Positions 1-5,290 of a stretch of DNA of 5,290 nt are shown here, piece after piece. The stretch spans positions 1-5,290 of the forward strand of contig JAIRMY010000077.1 in assembly GCA_031258335.1 (NCBI GenBank), given 5' to 3'. Source of the stretch: Spirochaetaceae bacterium. GTDB taxonomy: Bacteria; Spirochaetota; Spirochaetia; Treponematales; Breznakiellaceae. A program made the translations under genes and the position numbers. Position 1 is the stretch's first letter. Each line of letters begins with the position of its first letter. The notes beneath the pieces were generated by a model, which saw only the letters and a list, made by a program, of their open reading frames with translations, was not told where the DNA came from and did no database searches.

Positions 1-59
1 ATTCGCCGCCTTTCCTCAAGTGCCGATGCCGTCAACGCCCTTCCATCTGTTTGTTTCAT
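1..59 (-). CDS. N-terminus of a probable IS630-family transposase (partial, runs off the left edge)
   Basis: An ATG on the minus strand at 59-57 opens a frame that stays open to the window edge: 19 complete codons reading MKQTDGRALTASALEERRR. This resembles the start of IS630-family (IS630/Tc1/mariner) transposases, which typically begin with a short Lys/Thr-Asp-Gly-Arg stretch followed by Leu, an Ala-Leu-Glu and an Arg-rich helix leading into a DNA-binding helix-turn-helix. The DDE catalytic domain would lie outside the window. An in-frame TAA lies 12 nt upstream of this ATG, between it and the promoter, so no earlier start is possible. There is no Shine-Dalgarno site. A good promoter (TTGACA, 17 nt, TGTAAT) ends 6 nt before the ATG, which supports a real gene. 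The family call rests on only 19 residues; another helix-turn-helix protein is possible. Confidence 0.5.
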   Translation of the reverse strand, partial: MKQTDGRALTASALEERRR

Positions 60-65
60 ATAGTT

Positions 66-94
66 ATTACATTACTATTCTTATTCTTTGTCAA
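66..94 (-). promoter_or_regulatory. Promoter of the left-edge transposase-like gene
   Basis: On the minus strand a perfect -35 box TTGACA (94-89) is followed after 17 nt by TGTAAT (71-66), one mismatch from the consensus -10 box. The predicted start of transcription, about 7 nt beyond the -10 box, falls on the ATG at 59, so the message may be leaderless. The region is AT-rich, unlike the flanking coding DNA. Confidence 0.55.
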
Positions 95-138
95 TACCTA
101 TATAATAATTGCCGGGTCATTAAATGCGAAGCGGAGAT
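95..138. other. Short gap between recQ and the transposase promoter; likely holds the insertion-sequence end
   Basis: This 44-nt stretch begins right after the recQ stop codon and ends at the -35 box of the transposase-like gene. If that gene belongs to an IS630-type element, the terminal inverted repeat and the TA target duplication should be in here; several TA dinucleotides are present (for example 101-104 and 121-122). Without the far end of the element the exact boundary cannot be fixed. I see no hairpin with a T-run that would serve as a recQ terminator. Confidence 0.3.
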
Positions 139-1950
139 TTACACGGTTATTCTGTTCTTGTATATGCGTATTGCGCCGGTAAACGCATCGCCGTACTTTT
201 CCGCCTTCACGGCGCCCACGCCGGGAATTTCAAGAAAGGACTCTCTCGTTACAGGCAGCCGGCGGCACATCGCGTAAAGCGCGGCATCGGAAAAAATGAT
301 GTAGGCGGGTACACGCGCCGCCGCCGCAAGTTCCGCGCGAAGCGCCTTGAGCGTAACGAACAGAGTGGTATCCGCGGGTGGTGGCGCGGCGGTGGACGCG
401 GGCGGGGCATCTTCGCACGGCATCATCATTTCAAGTGGCTTTTTTCCAAAGATAATTTCACCGGATTTATCCGTCTCTACCAGAGACGGATAATCGCCGC
501 CGCTTGTGGCGAGATAACCGTTCAGTACCAGAAAATCAATCACGCCGCGTATGGCCTTTTCGGATGAATCTTTCATTATCCCCCATACGGTCAAACTATC
601 AAGTTTTTCACTTACGATTTTTGAATTACGACTGCCGCGCAGAATTTGTATAACCATAGTTTTGCCAAAACGCCTGTTCCGCTGTTTAAGCCTGTAAACG
701 CAGGAAATTATTTTTTGAGCGTCAACAGTAATATCAACGCTTTCAAAGCGCGTCATGCAGTTTGAACAGGCGCCGCAGTAATTCGGCGGCTTCTCACCAA
801 AGTACGCGAGCAGCCGCTCACGCAGACAGTCCGTGCCGGACGCGTAAAATGTCATATATTTTAAGAGTTCCAGATTGTAGTCTTTTAATTCCGCCGAACC
901 GCTTTCTTCTGCGCTTTTTTCAATCAAGAATTCACTTGTTTTTACATCGGCATAGCTGTAAAACAGAATACACTCCGCGCCGCTGCCGTCCCGTCCGGCG
1001 CGTCCGGCCTCCTGGTAATAACTTTCAATGTTTTTCGGCATATTGTAGTGTATTACAAACGACACATTCGATTTATCTATTCCCATGCCAAAAGCGTTTG
1101 TAGCTACCATTATTGTTTTGCGGTCATAGATAAAATCATCCTGATTTTCCCGTCGTTCTTCGGGGCTAAGCCCGGCATGGTATCTGGCGGCGGCAAATCC
1201 GTCCGCCGCAAGTTCCGCGTAAATATCCTCGACATAGCGCCGAGTCAAACAGTACACGATGCCGCTTTTGTTTTTGAGCCGCCTGAGATGTTTTTTAAGC
1301 GAGCGCATCTTGTTTTCCGGCTTTTCCACGGCAAAGTACAGGTTTGGTCTGTCAAAACCTGTGGTGATATGAAACGGATTCCTAAGCCCCAGCGCCCTCA
1401 CTATGTCCGTCTTTACACGTTCCGTGGCGGTAGCGGTGAATGCGGTGGCGACGGGATGGAGTGGAAGACTCCTTATAAACGGGGCAATCTGCATATAACT
1501 TGTACGAAAATCGTGTCCCCATTGCGACACGCAGTGCGCCTCGTCTATCACGACAAGCGAAACTTTAAGACCATCCAGCCACGTAGCCCCCTCCCCTGAA
1601 AGTCTCTCAGGCGCTATGTAAATCAGCTTGTACTCCCCCGCCCGGACGCGCCGCATAGTCTGCAGATACTCGTCGTACGAAAGGGAACTGTTTATGAACG
1701 CGGCCGCCGCCTCGTTTTCCCTGAGAGAGCGCACCTGGTCTTTCATCAGCGATATCAAAGGCGATATGATTATAGAAATCCCATCCATCAGCAGCGCGGG
1801 AATCTGATAACACAGCGACTTCCCCGCACCGGTCGGCATCACGACAAGCGCATCGCGCCCGCCCAGTAGCGCGTCAATCACCTCTTCCTGCCCGCGCCTA
1901 AAGGTCTCATACCCAAAAACATTTTTTAGCATCGAGTATTTATCTGGCAT
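139..1950 (-). CDS. recQ: ATP-dependent DNA helicase RecQ
   Basis: This 603-residue protein is a complete RecQ helicase, a 3'-5' DNA unwinding enzyme used in recombinational repair and rescue of stalled forks (E. coli RecQ is about 609 residues). In order: motif 0 FRRGQEEVI (17-25, Gln21), Walker A MPTGAGKS (38-45, Lys44), motif Ia around SPLISLMKDQV (63-73), DEAH box (136-139) followed by the RecQ aromatic-rich loop SQWGHDFR (142-149), motif III FTATAT (171-176), and motif VI QEAGRAGRDG (313-322). Four zinc ligands, Cys375, 392, 395 and 398, keep the spacing of the E. coli enzyme. A winged-helix RQC domain follows (about 405-510), then a C-terminal HRDC domain (about 530-600) with the helix-hairpin IPGVGAVKAEKYG. 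The start is the ATG at 1950; a second in-frame ATG is codon 7. Neither has a Shine-Dalgarno site. The gene is alone on this strand, divergent from the lsr-like locus. No damage is visible. Confidence 0.97.
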   Translation of the reverse strand: MPDKYSMLKNVFGYETFRRGQEEVIDALLGGRDALVVMPTGAGKSLCYQIPALLMDGISIIISPLISLMKDQVRSLRENEAAAAFINSSLSYDEYLQTMRRVRAGEYKLIYIAPERLSGEGATWLDGLKVSLVVIDEAHCVSQWGHDFRTSYMQIAPFIRSLPLHPVATAFTATATERVKTDIVRALGLRNPFHITTGFDRPNLYFAVEKPENKMRSLKKHLRRLKNKSGIVYCLTRRYVEDIYAELAADGFAAARYHAGLSPEERRENQDDFIYDRKTIMVATNAFGMGIDKSNVSFVIHYNMPKNIESYYQEAGRAGRDGSGAECILFYSYADVKTSEFLIEKSAEESGSAELKDYNLELLKYMTFYASGTDCLRERLLAYFGEKPPNYCGACSNCMTRFESVDITVDAQKIISCVYRLKQRNRRFGKTMVIQILRGSRNSKIVSEKLDSLTVWGIMKDSSEKAIRGVIDFLVLNGYLATSGGDYPSLVETDKSGEIIFGKKPLEMMMPCEDAPPASTAAPPPADTTLFVTLKALRAELAAAARVPAYIIFSDAALYAMCRRLPVTRESFLEIPGVGAVKAEKYGDAFTGAIRIYKNRITV

Positions 1951-1956
1951 TGCGAC

Positions 1957-1962
1957 ATTATA
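1957..1962 (-). promoter_or_regulatory. Possible -10 box of recQ
   Basis: Reading the minus strand, a perfect TATAAT lies at 1962-1957, leaving only 6 nt before the recQ ATG. Transcription would begin at or beside the ATG, giving a leaderless message, in keeping with the lack of any ribosome binding site. No good -35 box sits at 16-18 nt; the nearest match is TTGCCG (1988-1983) at a long 20-nt spacing. The box is therefore suggestive only. Confidence 0.35.
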
Positions 1963-2041
1963 TTACCGGATGAGCCGCCCCGCGGCAAGCGCTACCGTTA
2001 CATTGCGCCCGCAGTGAGGCTTTATTCTTCCAAACCCGTTT

Positions 2042-2076
2042 CTTGATAACGCAAGGAAATTATACAAATGTTCAAG
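2042..2076. repeat. Candidate upstream operator: CTTGA...TGTTCAAG inverted half-sites
   Basis: CTTGA at 2042-2046 faces TGTTCAAG at 2069-2076 as imperfect inverted half-sites. The 8-mer TGTTCAAG occurs again at 3388-3395 in the promoter of the LsrR-like gene, where it also has an inverted TTGA partner. The site ends about 20 nt upstream of the -35 box of the cupin promoter, roughly 60 nt before the predicted transcription start. The spacing between half-sites differs by 3 nt between the two loci (25 versus 28 nt between TTGA and TCAA). Binding by the local SorC/DeoR-type regulator is inferred, not shown. Confidence 0.3.
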
Positions 2077-2097
2077 CGTAGAGCATTTTTTATTTTC

Positions 2098-2126
2098 TTG
2101 CCAATATAGTGAGGGACGTGTATACT
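2098..2126 (+). promoter_or_regulatory. Sigma70-type promoter of the cupin gene and the lsr-like locus
   Basis: TTGCCA (2098-2103) and TATACT (2121-2126) are separated by exactly 17 nt, each close to consensus. A T-rich tract (2085-2097) lies directly upstream of the -35 box and could act as an UP element. Transcription should begin near A2133, giving a leader of about 24 nt that contains the GGAGGT ribosome binding site. This placement also argues against the upstream GTG at 2109 as the start of the cupin protein. Confidence 0.65.
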
Positions 2127-2146
2127 GGTTTTAGGGATAACCCTCA
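2110..2146. repeat. Inverted repeat flanking the cupin -10 box
   Basis: TGAGGG (2110-2115) and CCCTCA (2141-2146) are perfect 6-bp inverted arms 25 nt apart, enclosing the -10 box and predicted transcription start. A second, tighter pairing shares the right arm: AGGG (2133-2136), a 4-nt ATAA loop, then CCCT (2141-2144), at the very start of the message just before the ribosome binding site. These could be an operator or a small 5' hairpin; short arms mean chance is not excluded. Confidence 0.3.
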
Positions 2147-2147
2147 T

Positions 2148-2153
2148 GGAGGT
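2148..2153 (+). promoter_or_regulatory. Ribosome binding site deciding the cupin start
   Basis: A strong GGAGGT stands 3 nt before the ATG at 2157. The spacing is short, but this is the only Shine-Dalgarno site in the region, and it fits the ATG rather than the in-frame GTG at 2109, which lies upstream of the predicted transcription start. Confidence 0.7.
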
Positions 2154-2156
2154 AAT

Positions 2157-3362
2157 ATGGCTAATAAAGAGCTTATCGAAAAAACGCTGCGGAAAGGCGA
2201 GGGCGTTTTCCGCCTCAACCCCACATTCATACCGCGGCCCTTCGGCGTTGAAGGGAGGCGGCTCAGGCTGCACCCGGACGATTACTTTGCTTACGGACTT
2301 GAGCGCGGTTCAATCAAGGAACGGTGGATGTCTTCCACCAACGTGGCGCAGAACGGACCGCTTGCCGGCCCGGAGGAGGGCTTGAGTTTTGTCGCGGTCG
2401 AGTACGGCAGCGATGAAAAATTCAGCCTGAAAGAGGCGGTTTCCACTCTGGGAGCGGAGATCATAGGCGCGGAACTCTGGGAAAAGTACAAAGGATTCCC
2501 CGTGTTTTCAAAATTTTACGACCTAAAGACGCCTCTCTTTCACCACCTGCACCTGGATATGGAGGCGGCGGCCCGTGTAGGCAAGTTGGGAAAGCCTGAA
2601 TGTTACTACTTTCCCCGTCAGTTTGCCAGCCACTCAGGGGAAATGAACGCCACCTACTTTGGTTACGACCCGGACACGAAGCCGGAGGAGGTAAAACAGC
2701 GCCTGCGGGACTACAACAAGGGGGATAACCGCATAACCGAGCTTTCCCGCGCCTGGCGCATAGAGTTGGGAACGGGCTGGTACTCGCCCGCCGGCGTGAT
2801 TCACGCGCCCGGTTCCGTGATGACTTACGAACTCAACTGGAACGGCGATGTAAATTCCGTACACGAAAATGTTGTCTCCGGCGTTACCTATCCACGCGAT
2901 TTCCTTAACGGAGAATGTCCACCGGACAAGAAAGACGATATCGACTATATCTTCAGCCTGCTCGACTGGGAAAAAAACACCGATCCGCACTACAAAAAAC
3001 GCTTCGGGAGGCCGCCTGTTACCATAGTCAAGAACGCGGACTACGAGGAAAAATGGATTTCTTACGCCAACGACGGGTATTTCAGCGCGAAAGAGCTTTC
3101 CGTGAACCCGGGAAAAAGCGTTACGCTCAGCGAACCGGCGGCGCACGGGGTGGTATTCATACAGGGACACGGCAGATTCGGCTCATTCCACTGCGAAGCG
3201 CCGGGTATGCTCAGGTTCGGGCAGCAGAGCGCGGACGAATACTTTGTGTCGGAAGGCGCGGCAAGGAAAGGCATCGTCATCACCAATGAAAGCCCGGTAG
3301 AACCGCTCGTGCTGTTAAAGAGTTTTGGGCCGAATAACCCCGATGCCCCGCGGACGGTTTGA
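2157..3362 (+). CDS. Cupin-fold protein resembling type I mannose-6-phosphate isomerase
   Basis: This 401-residue cytoplasmic protein (no signal peptide or membrane segment) has the length and layout of type I phosphomannose isomerases, zinc enzymes that interconvert aldose and ketose phosphates. Candidate metal ligands seen in order are HLH (His130, His132), Glu148 in GKPECYYFP, matching the KPE of phosphomannose isomerases, and His216 in SPAGVIHAPG, matching their IPAGxxH element. A second cupin-like half follows (about 305-390) with GHGRFG at 337-342. The usual Gln of the first motif (QxHP) appears to be His130 here, and the rest of the sequence departs from ManA, so the substrate is probably not mannose 6-phosphate. 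The gene leads a locus with an LsrR-like regulator and an LsrK-like kinase, 52 nt ahead of the regulator, so isomerisation of a sugar or DPD-related compound is a fair inference. Its TGA stop overlaps the -35 box of the next promoter. An annotation as a cupin or sugar isomerase is safe; the reaction is unknown. Confidence 0.75.
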   Translation: MANKELIEKTLRKGEGVFRLNPTFIPRPFGVEGRRLRLHPDDYFAYGLERGSIKERWMSSTNVAQNGPLAGPEEGLSFVAVEYGSDEKFSLKEAVSTLGAEIIGAELWEKYKGFPVFSKFYDLKTPLFHHLHLDMEAAARVGKLGKPECYYFPRQFASHSGEMNATYFGYDPDTKPEEVKQRLRDYNKGDNRITELSRAWRIELGTGWYSPAGVIHAPGSVMTYELNWNGDVNSVHENVVSGVTYPRDFLNGECPPDKKDDIDYIFSLLDWEKNTDPHYKKRFGRPPVTIVKNADYEEKWISYANDGYFSAKELSVNPGKSVTLSEPAAHGVVFIQGHGRFGSFHCEAPGMLRFGQQSADEYFVSEGAARKGIVITNESPVEPLVLLKSFGPNNPDAPRTV

Positions 3363-3387
3363 AACAAAAGTATGATAGCAGTATAAT
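3359..3387 (+). promoter_or_regulatory. Near-consensus promoter of the LsrR-like gene
   Basis: TTGAAA (3359-3364) and a perfect TATAAT (3382-3387) are spaced by 17 nt. The -35 box overlaps the TGA stop (3360-3362) of the cupin gene. Transcription should begin near 3394, about 20 nt before the ATG at 3415. The regulator and kinase can thus be expressed independently of the cupin gene, although read-through is also likely, since no terminator lies between them. Confidence 0.7.
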
Positions 3388-3395
3388 TGTTCAAG
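3359..3395. repeat. Near-palindrome spanning the lsrR-like promoter, candidate autoregulatory operator
   Basis: TTGAAACAA (3359-3367) and TTGTTCAAG (3387-3395) are inverted half-sites differing by one inserted A. The left arm covers the -35 box, and the right arm runs from the last base of the -10 box through the predicted transcription start. A protein bound to both arms would block RNA polymerase. SorC/DeoR-family regulators, including LsrR, commonly repress their own locus and bind as tetramers to spaced half-sites, so this is a natural candidate target; the assignment is inference. Confidence 0.45.
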
Positions 3396-3414
3396 GGTGG
3401 AAGCACGGACTCTC

Positions 3415-4350
3415 ATGGACTTTGAAGAAGAGCTTTTAACCAGAGCCGCTTGGTACTACTTCATGGGAAAAAAAACCCAGCAGGAAATCTCCGTGCTGCT
3501 CGGCGTTTCCCGTATGCGCGTCATCAGGCTCTTGGAGAAGGCGAGCGCGACGGGGCTGGTGCAGTTCAAACTCCGGGAAAACAGCGCCCGCCGTATGAGT
3601 ATAGAGAAGCGGTTGATCGAACGCTACGGGCTAAAGGACGCTTTCGTGATACCGACGGCGCCGGATATGGCGGCGGGCGGAGTCAACGATGCGATAGCGG
3701 AAGCGGCGGCGATGTATATAGCAAACCGTATGCGCCCGGACGCTTTCATCAACATAGGGTACGGGGATACGACAGGCAAGACGTTGAACAACCTTGCCAA
3801 AATCGCGGAAAAACCGATTTCCTGCATCTCGCTGACAGGCGGCGTGAGTATTTACCTGCCCAATGCGCGCTCAAATGTCTTTAACGCGCGGCTCTTCCTG
3901 ATACCGGCGCCGCTCATCGTCTCGTCAAAGGAGACGATGTACGCCGTGATGAACGAGCCGCAGGTAAAGGATATTTTTCAGATGATAGGCATGGCATCTT
4001 TTACCATAGTCGGCATAGGCGGGATGAACGACGAGGCGACTATACTAAAGACCGGAGTACTATCCCTGAACGATTTTTGGCAGTTGAAGATGCAGGGGGC
4101 GGTGGGCGATATACTCTGCCATTACTTTGACAAGGATGGGAATACGCTTGCCACGCCGTTTGAAGACCGCCTGATAAGTACGCCGCTTTCCCGTATCAGA
4201 GCCTTGCCCAACGTTATAGGCGTGGCCGCCGGCATGGAGAAGCTTGCGGCGATAAGAGGCTGCCTGTCTTACGGGTACATCAGTACGCTGATCACAAACG
4301 AAGATACGGGCAAGAGGCTGGTAGGAACAGAAAATGATGAGGAGGTTTGA
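3415..4350 (+). CDS. lsrR: LsrR-like transcriptional regulator (SorC/DeoR family)
   Basis: This 311-residue protein has the layout of SorC-family sugar-responsive repressors: an N-terminal helix-turn-helix (about 21-42, TQQEISVLLGVSRMRVIRLL) and a long C-terminal sugar-phosphate-binding domain. It tracks E. coli LsrR, the repressor released by phospho-AI-2: AAWYYFMGKKTQQEIS matches IAWFYYHDGLTQSEIS, NIGYGDTTGKTL (113-124) matches AIGFGEATMNTL, TLxGGV-type and IPAPL segments recur, and GAVGDIL (Asp232, Leu234) is identical to the segment lining the phospho-AI-2 pocket. Tyr116 replaces the Phe of LsrR. Start choice is uncertain: ATG 3415 lacks a well-spaced Shine-Dalgarno (GGGTGG is 14 nt away), and an in-frame GTG at 3397 would add six residues as a nearly leaderless start. 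Its last codons encode the ribosome binding site of the kinase gene, and its stop abuts that gene. The cognate effector is probably the kinase product, phospho-AI-2 or a relative. Confidence 0.85.
   Translation: MDFEEELLTRAAWYYFMGKKTQQEISVLLGVSRMRVIRLLEKASATGLVQFKLRENSARRMSIEKRLIERYGLKDAFVIPTAPDMAAGGVNDAIAEAAAMYIANRMRPDAFINIGYGDTTGKTLNNLAKIAEKPISCISLTGGVSIYLPNARSNVFNARLFLIPAPLIVSSKETMYAVMNEPQVKDIFQMIGMASFTIVGIGGMNDEATILKTGVLSLNDFWQLKMQGAVGDILCHYFDKDGNTLATPFEDRLISTPLSRIRALPNVIGVAAGMEKLAAIRGCLSYGYISTLITNEDTGKRLVGTENDEEV
4341..4345 (+). promoter_or_regulatory. Ribosome binding site of the kinase, inside the regulator's last codons
   Basis: GGAGG lies within the codons for the final Glu-Glu-Val of the regulator, 5 nt before the kinase ATG at 4351. 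The regulator's TGA (4348-4350) directly abuts that ATG, so translation of the two genes is probably coupled and their output kept in proportion. Confidence 0.85.
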
Positions 4351-5290
4351 ATGGCCGACTATTTGATGGCGCTTGACGCCGGGACGGGAAGCGTCAGGGC
4401 GGTTATCTTTGACGGCGCAGGAACGCAGTTGGGCGCCGGTCAACGGGAGTGGACGCACCGTGAAGACCCGCGCTACCCCGGAAGCATGGATTTTGACTGG
4501 GCGGCAAACTGGAAGCTCGCCTGCGCCTGTATAAACGAAGTTCTGGAAAAGACCGGCGTGAAGAAAGAGGCGATAGCCGCGATTTCTACGACCTGTATGA
4601 GGGAAGGCATAGTGCTTTACGATGCCGCCGGAAACGAAATCTGGGCCTGCGCCAATGTCGATGCGCGGAGCGGCGCTGAGGTTGGAGAGCTTAAGCGCCT
4701 GTACCCCGGACTGGAACAGGAACTCTACCTTGAATCAGGACAGACCTTTGCGCTTGGAGCGTTGCCGAGGCTGCTATGGGTAAAGAACAACGCGCCGGAA
4801 CTGTACAAGAAAACGGCGCGTATAGGGATGTTCAACGACTGGCTCATATACCGGCTTTCCGGCGTACTCGCCGTTGAGCCGAGCAACGGTTCTACCACAG
4901 GGCTATTCGGCCTAGAAACCCGCGTCTGGGACAAGAACATTGCGAAGCGTTGCGGGTTGCGCGATGACATATTTCCCGATGTGGTTGAATGTGGCGCCTT
5001 GGTGGCAAAGGTTTCCGCGAAAGCCGCCGCCGAAACCGGGCTTGCCGAAGGTACGCCGCTCGTGGCGGGAGGCGGCGACTGCCAACTCGGTACTATAGGC
5101 GTAGGCGTCGTCAACGTAAACGAGGCGGTGATATTTGGCGGCAGCTTTTGGCAGTACGAATTCAATACAGGCACGGGAAAGCCCTCTCCCAAATGCGACA
5201 TCCGCGTAAACTGCCACGCCCTGCCCTCGTTATGGCAGTACGAGGCGCTGGCGTTTAACCCCGGCCTCGTGATGCGCTGGTACAGGGACG
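4351..5290 (+). CDS. lsrK: LsrK-like autoinducer-2 kinase (partial, C-terminus beyond the window)
   Basis: The window holds the first 313 residues of a FGGY-family carbohydrate kinase (E. coli LsrK is about 530). LsrK phosphorylates the quorum-sensing signal AI-2 (DPD) in the cytoplasm, trapping it and producing the inducer of LsrR. The N-terminal phosphate-binding motif YLMALDAGTGSVRAVIFD (4-21) is almost the same as in E. coli LsrK, as are PGSMDFD (57-63), the stretch MREGIVLY followed by IWACANVDAR, the SGQTFALGALPRLLW region, PSNGSTTGL, and GGGDCQLG, whose Asp243 is the expected catalytic base. This signature separates it from glycerol, xylulose and rhamnulose kinases. The reading frame is uninterrupted to the edge. 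The start is fixed by GGAGG 5 nt upstream. It directly follows the LsrR-like gene, the natural regulatory partner. A related linear sugar as substrate cannot be excluded from sequence alone. Confidence 0.9.
   Translation, partial: MADYLMALDAGTGSVRAVIFDGAGTQLGAGQREWTHREDPRYPGSMDFDWAANWKLACACINEVLEKTGVKKEAIAAISTTCMREGIVLYDAAGNEIWACANVDARSGAEVGELKRLYPGLEQELYLESGQTFALGALPRLLWVKNNAPELYKKTARIGMFNDWLIYRLSGVLAVEPSNGSTTGLFGLETRVWDKNIAKRCGLRDDIFPDVVECGALVAKVSAKAAAETGLAEGTPLVAGGGDCQLGTIGVGVVNVNEAVIFGGSFWQYEFNTGTGKPSPKCDIRVNCHALPSLWQYEALAFNPGLVMRWYRD

Noticed and set aside
101..106. Plus-strand TATAAT at 101-106 as a promoter reading toward recQ's 3' end
   Set aside because: TTGTCA lies only 7 nt upstream, far too close, and no plausible plus-strand gene follows.
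124..567. Open frames on the plus strand opposite recQ (for example 124-567 and 1048-1599)
   Set aside because: They are antisense to a clearly coding gene, are rich in Arg and low-complexity sequence, and have no promoter or ribosome binding site.
2109..2156. In-frame GTG at 2109 as the start of the cupin protein, adding 16 residues
   Set aside because: It lies upstream of the predicted transcription start and across the -10 box, and has no ribosome binding site; the ATG at 2157 has GGAGGT in front.
2146..2385. ATG at 2146 opening a 79-codon frame overlapping the cupin start
   Set aside because: It is out of frame with the conserved protein, its ATG adjoins the ribosome binding site used by the cupin gene, and its product is composition-driven.
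2634..3170. Minus-strand open frames opposite the cupin gene and, at 4725-5201, opposite the kinase
   Set aside because: The plus-strand proteins are recognisable families over the whole overlap; the opposite frames resemble nothing known and follow from codon bias.
3397..3414. In-frame GTG at 3397 as the start of the LsrR-like protein
   Set aside because: It would sit only a few bases after the predicted transcription start without a usable ribosome binding site. The ATG at 3415 is preferred, though its own site is weak, so the question stays open.
1..5290. CRISPR array, tRNA, rRNA, riboswitch or retron-like structure
   Set aside because: No regularly spaced direct repeats, cloverleaf or extended structured noncoding region is visible; the only sizeable intergenic stretch (1951-2156) is explained by divergent promoters and candidate operators.

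Overview
The window carries four protein-coding regions on two strands. Base composition is moderate, roughly 50-55% GC by eye, with frequent ATA (Ile) and AGG (Arg) codons. No rRNA or tRNA is present to place the organism. The mix of canonical sigma70-type promoters, an E. coli-like RecQ and an LsrR/LsrK pair shows a bacterium. A spirochaete or clostridial-type anaerobe is only a guess.

Left part, minus strand. At the extreme left edge is the first 19 codons of a gene running out of the window. Its N-terminus looks like the helix-turn-helix start of an IS630-family transposase, with its own promoter just upstream. About 80 nt further in lies an intact recQ (139-1950) on the same strand, encoding a full-length RecQ helicase with the DEAH helicase core, four zinc cysteines, a winged helix and an HRDC domain. 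Neither gene shows a Shine-Dalgarno site. Each has a -10-like box exactly 6 nt before its ATG, so both may be read from leaderless messages.

Right part, plus strand. A 206-nt divergent intergenic region separates recQ from a three-gene locus. First is a 401-residue cupin protein resembling type I phosphomannose isomerase (2157-3362), behind a strong promoter and a GGAGGT site. Second is an LsrR-like regulator of the SorC/DeoR family (3415-4350), with its own near-consensus promoter whose -35 box overlaps the cupin stop codon. Third, with no gap, is the first ~313 residues of an LsrK-like autoinducer-2 kinase (4351 to the window end).

How they may work together. In enteric bacteria LsrK phosphorylates imported AI-2 (DPD), and phospho-AI-2 relieves LsrR repression. 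Here the regulator and kinase look conserved down to the effector-pocket and catalytic signatures. The leading gene, however, is a sugar-phosphate-isomerase-like cupin rather than an lsrACDBFG component. This suggests a variant AI-2 or AI-2-like sugar module. A near-palindromic TTGAaACAA/TTGTTCAAG element spans the lsrR promoter, and its 8-mer TGTTCAAG recurs upstream of the cupin gene, a candidate operator motif for the local regulator. Any transporter and processing genes would lie beyond the right edge.
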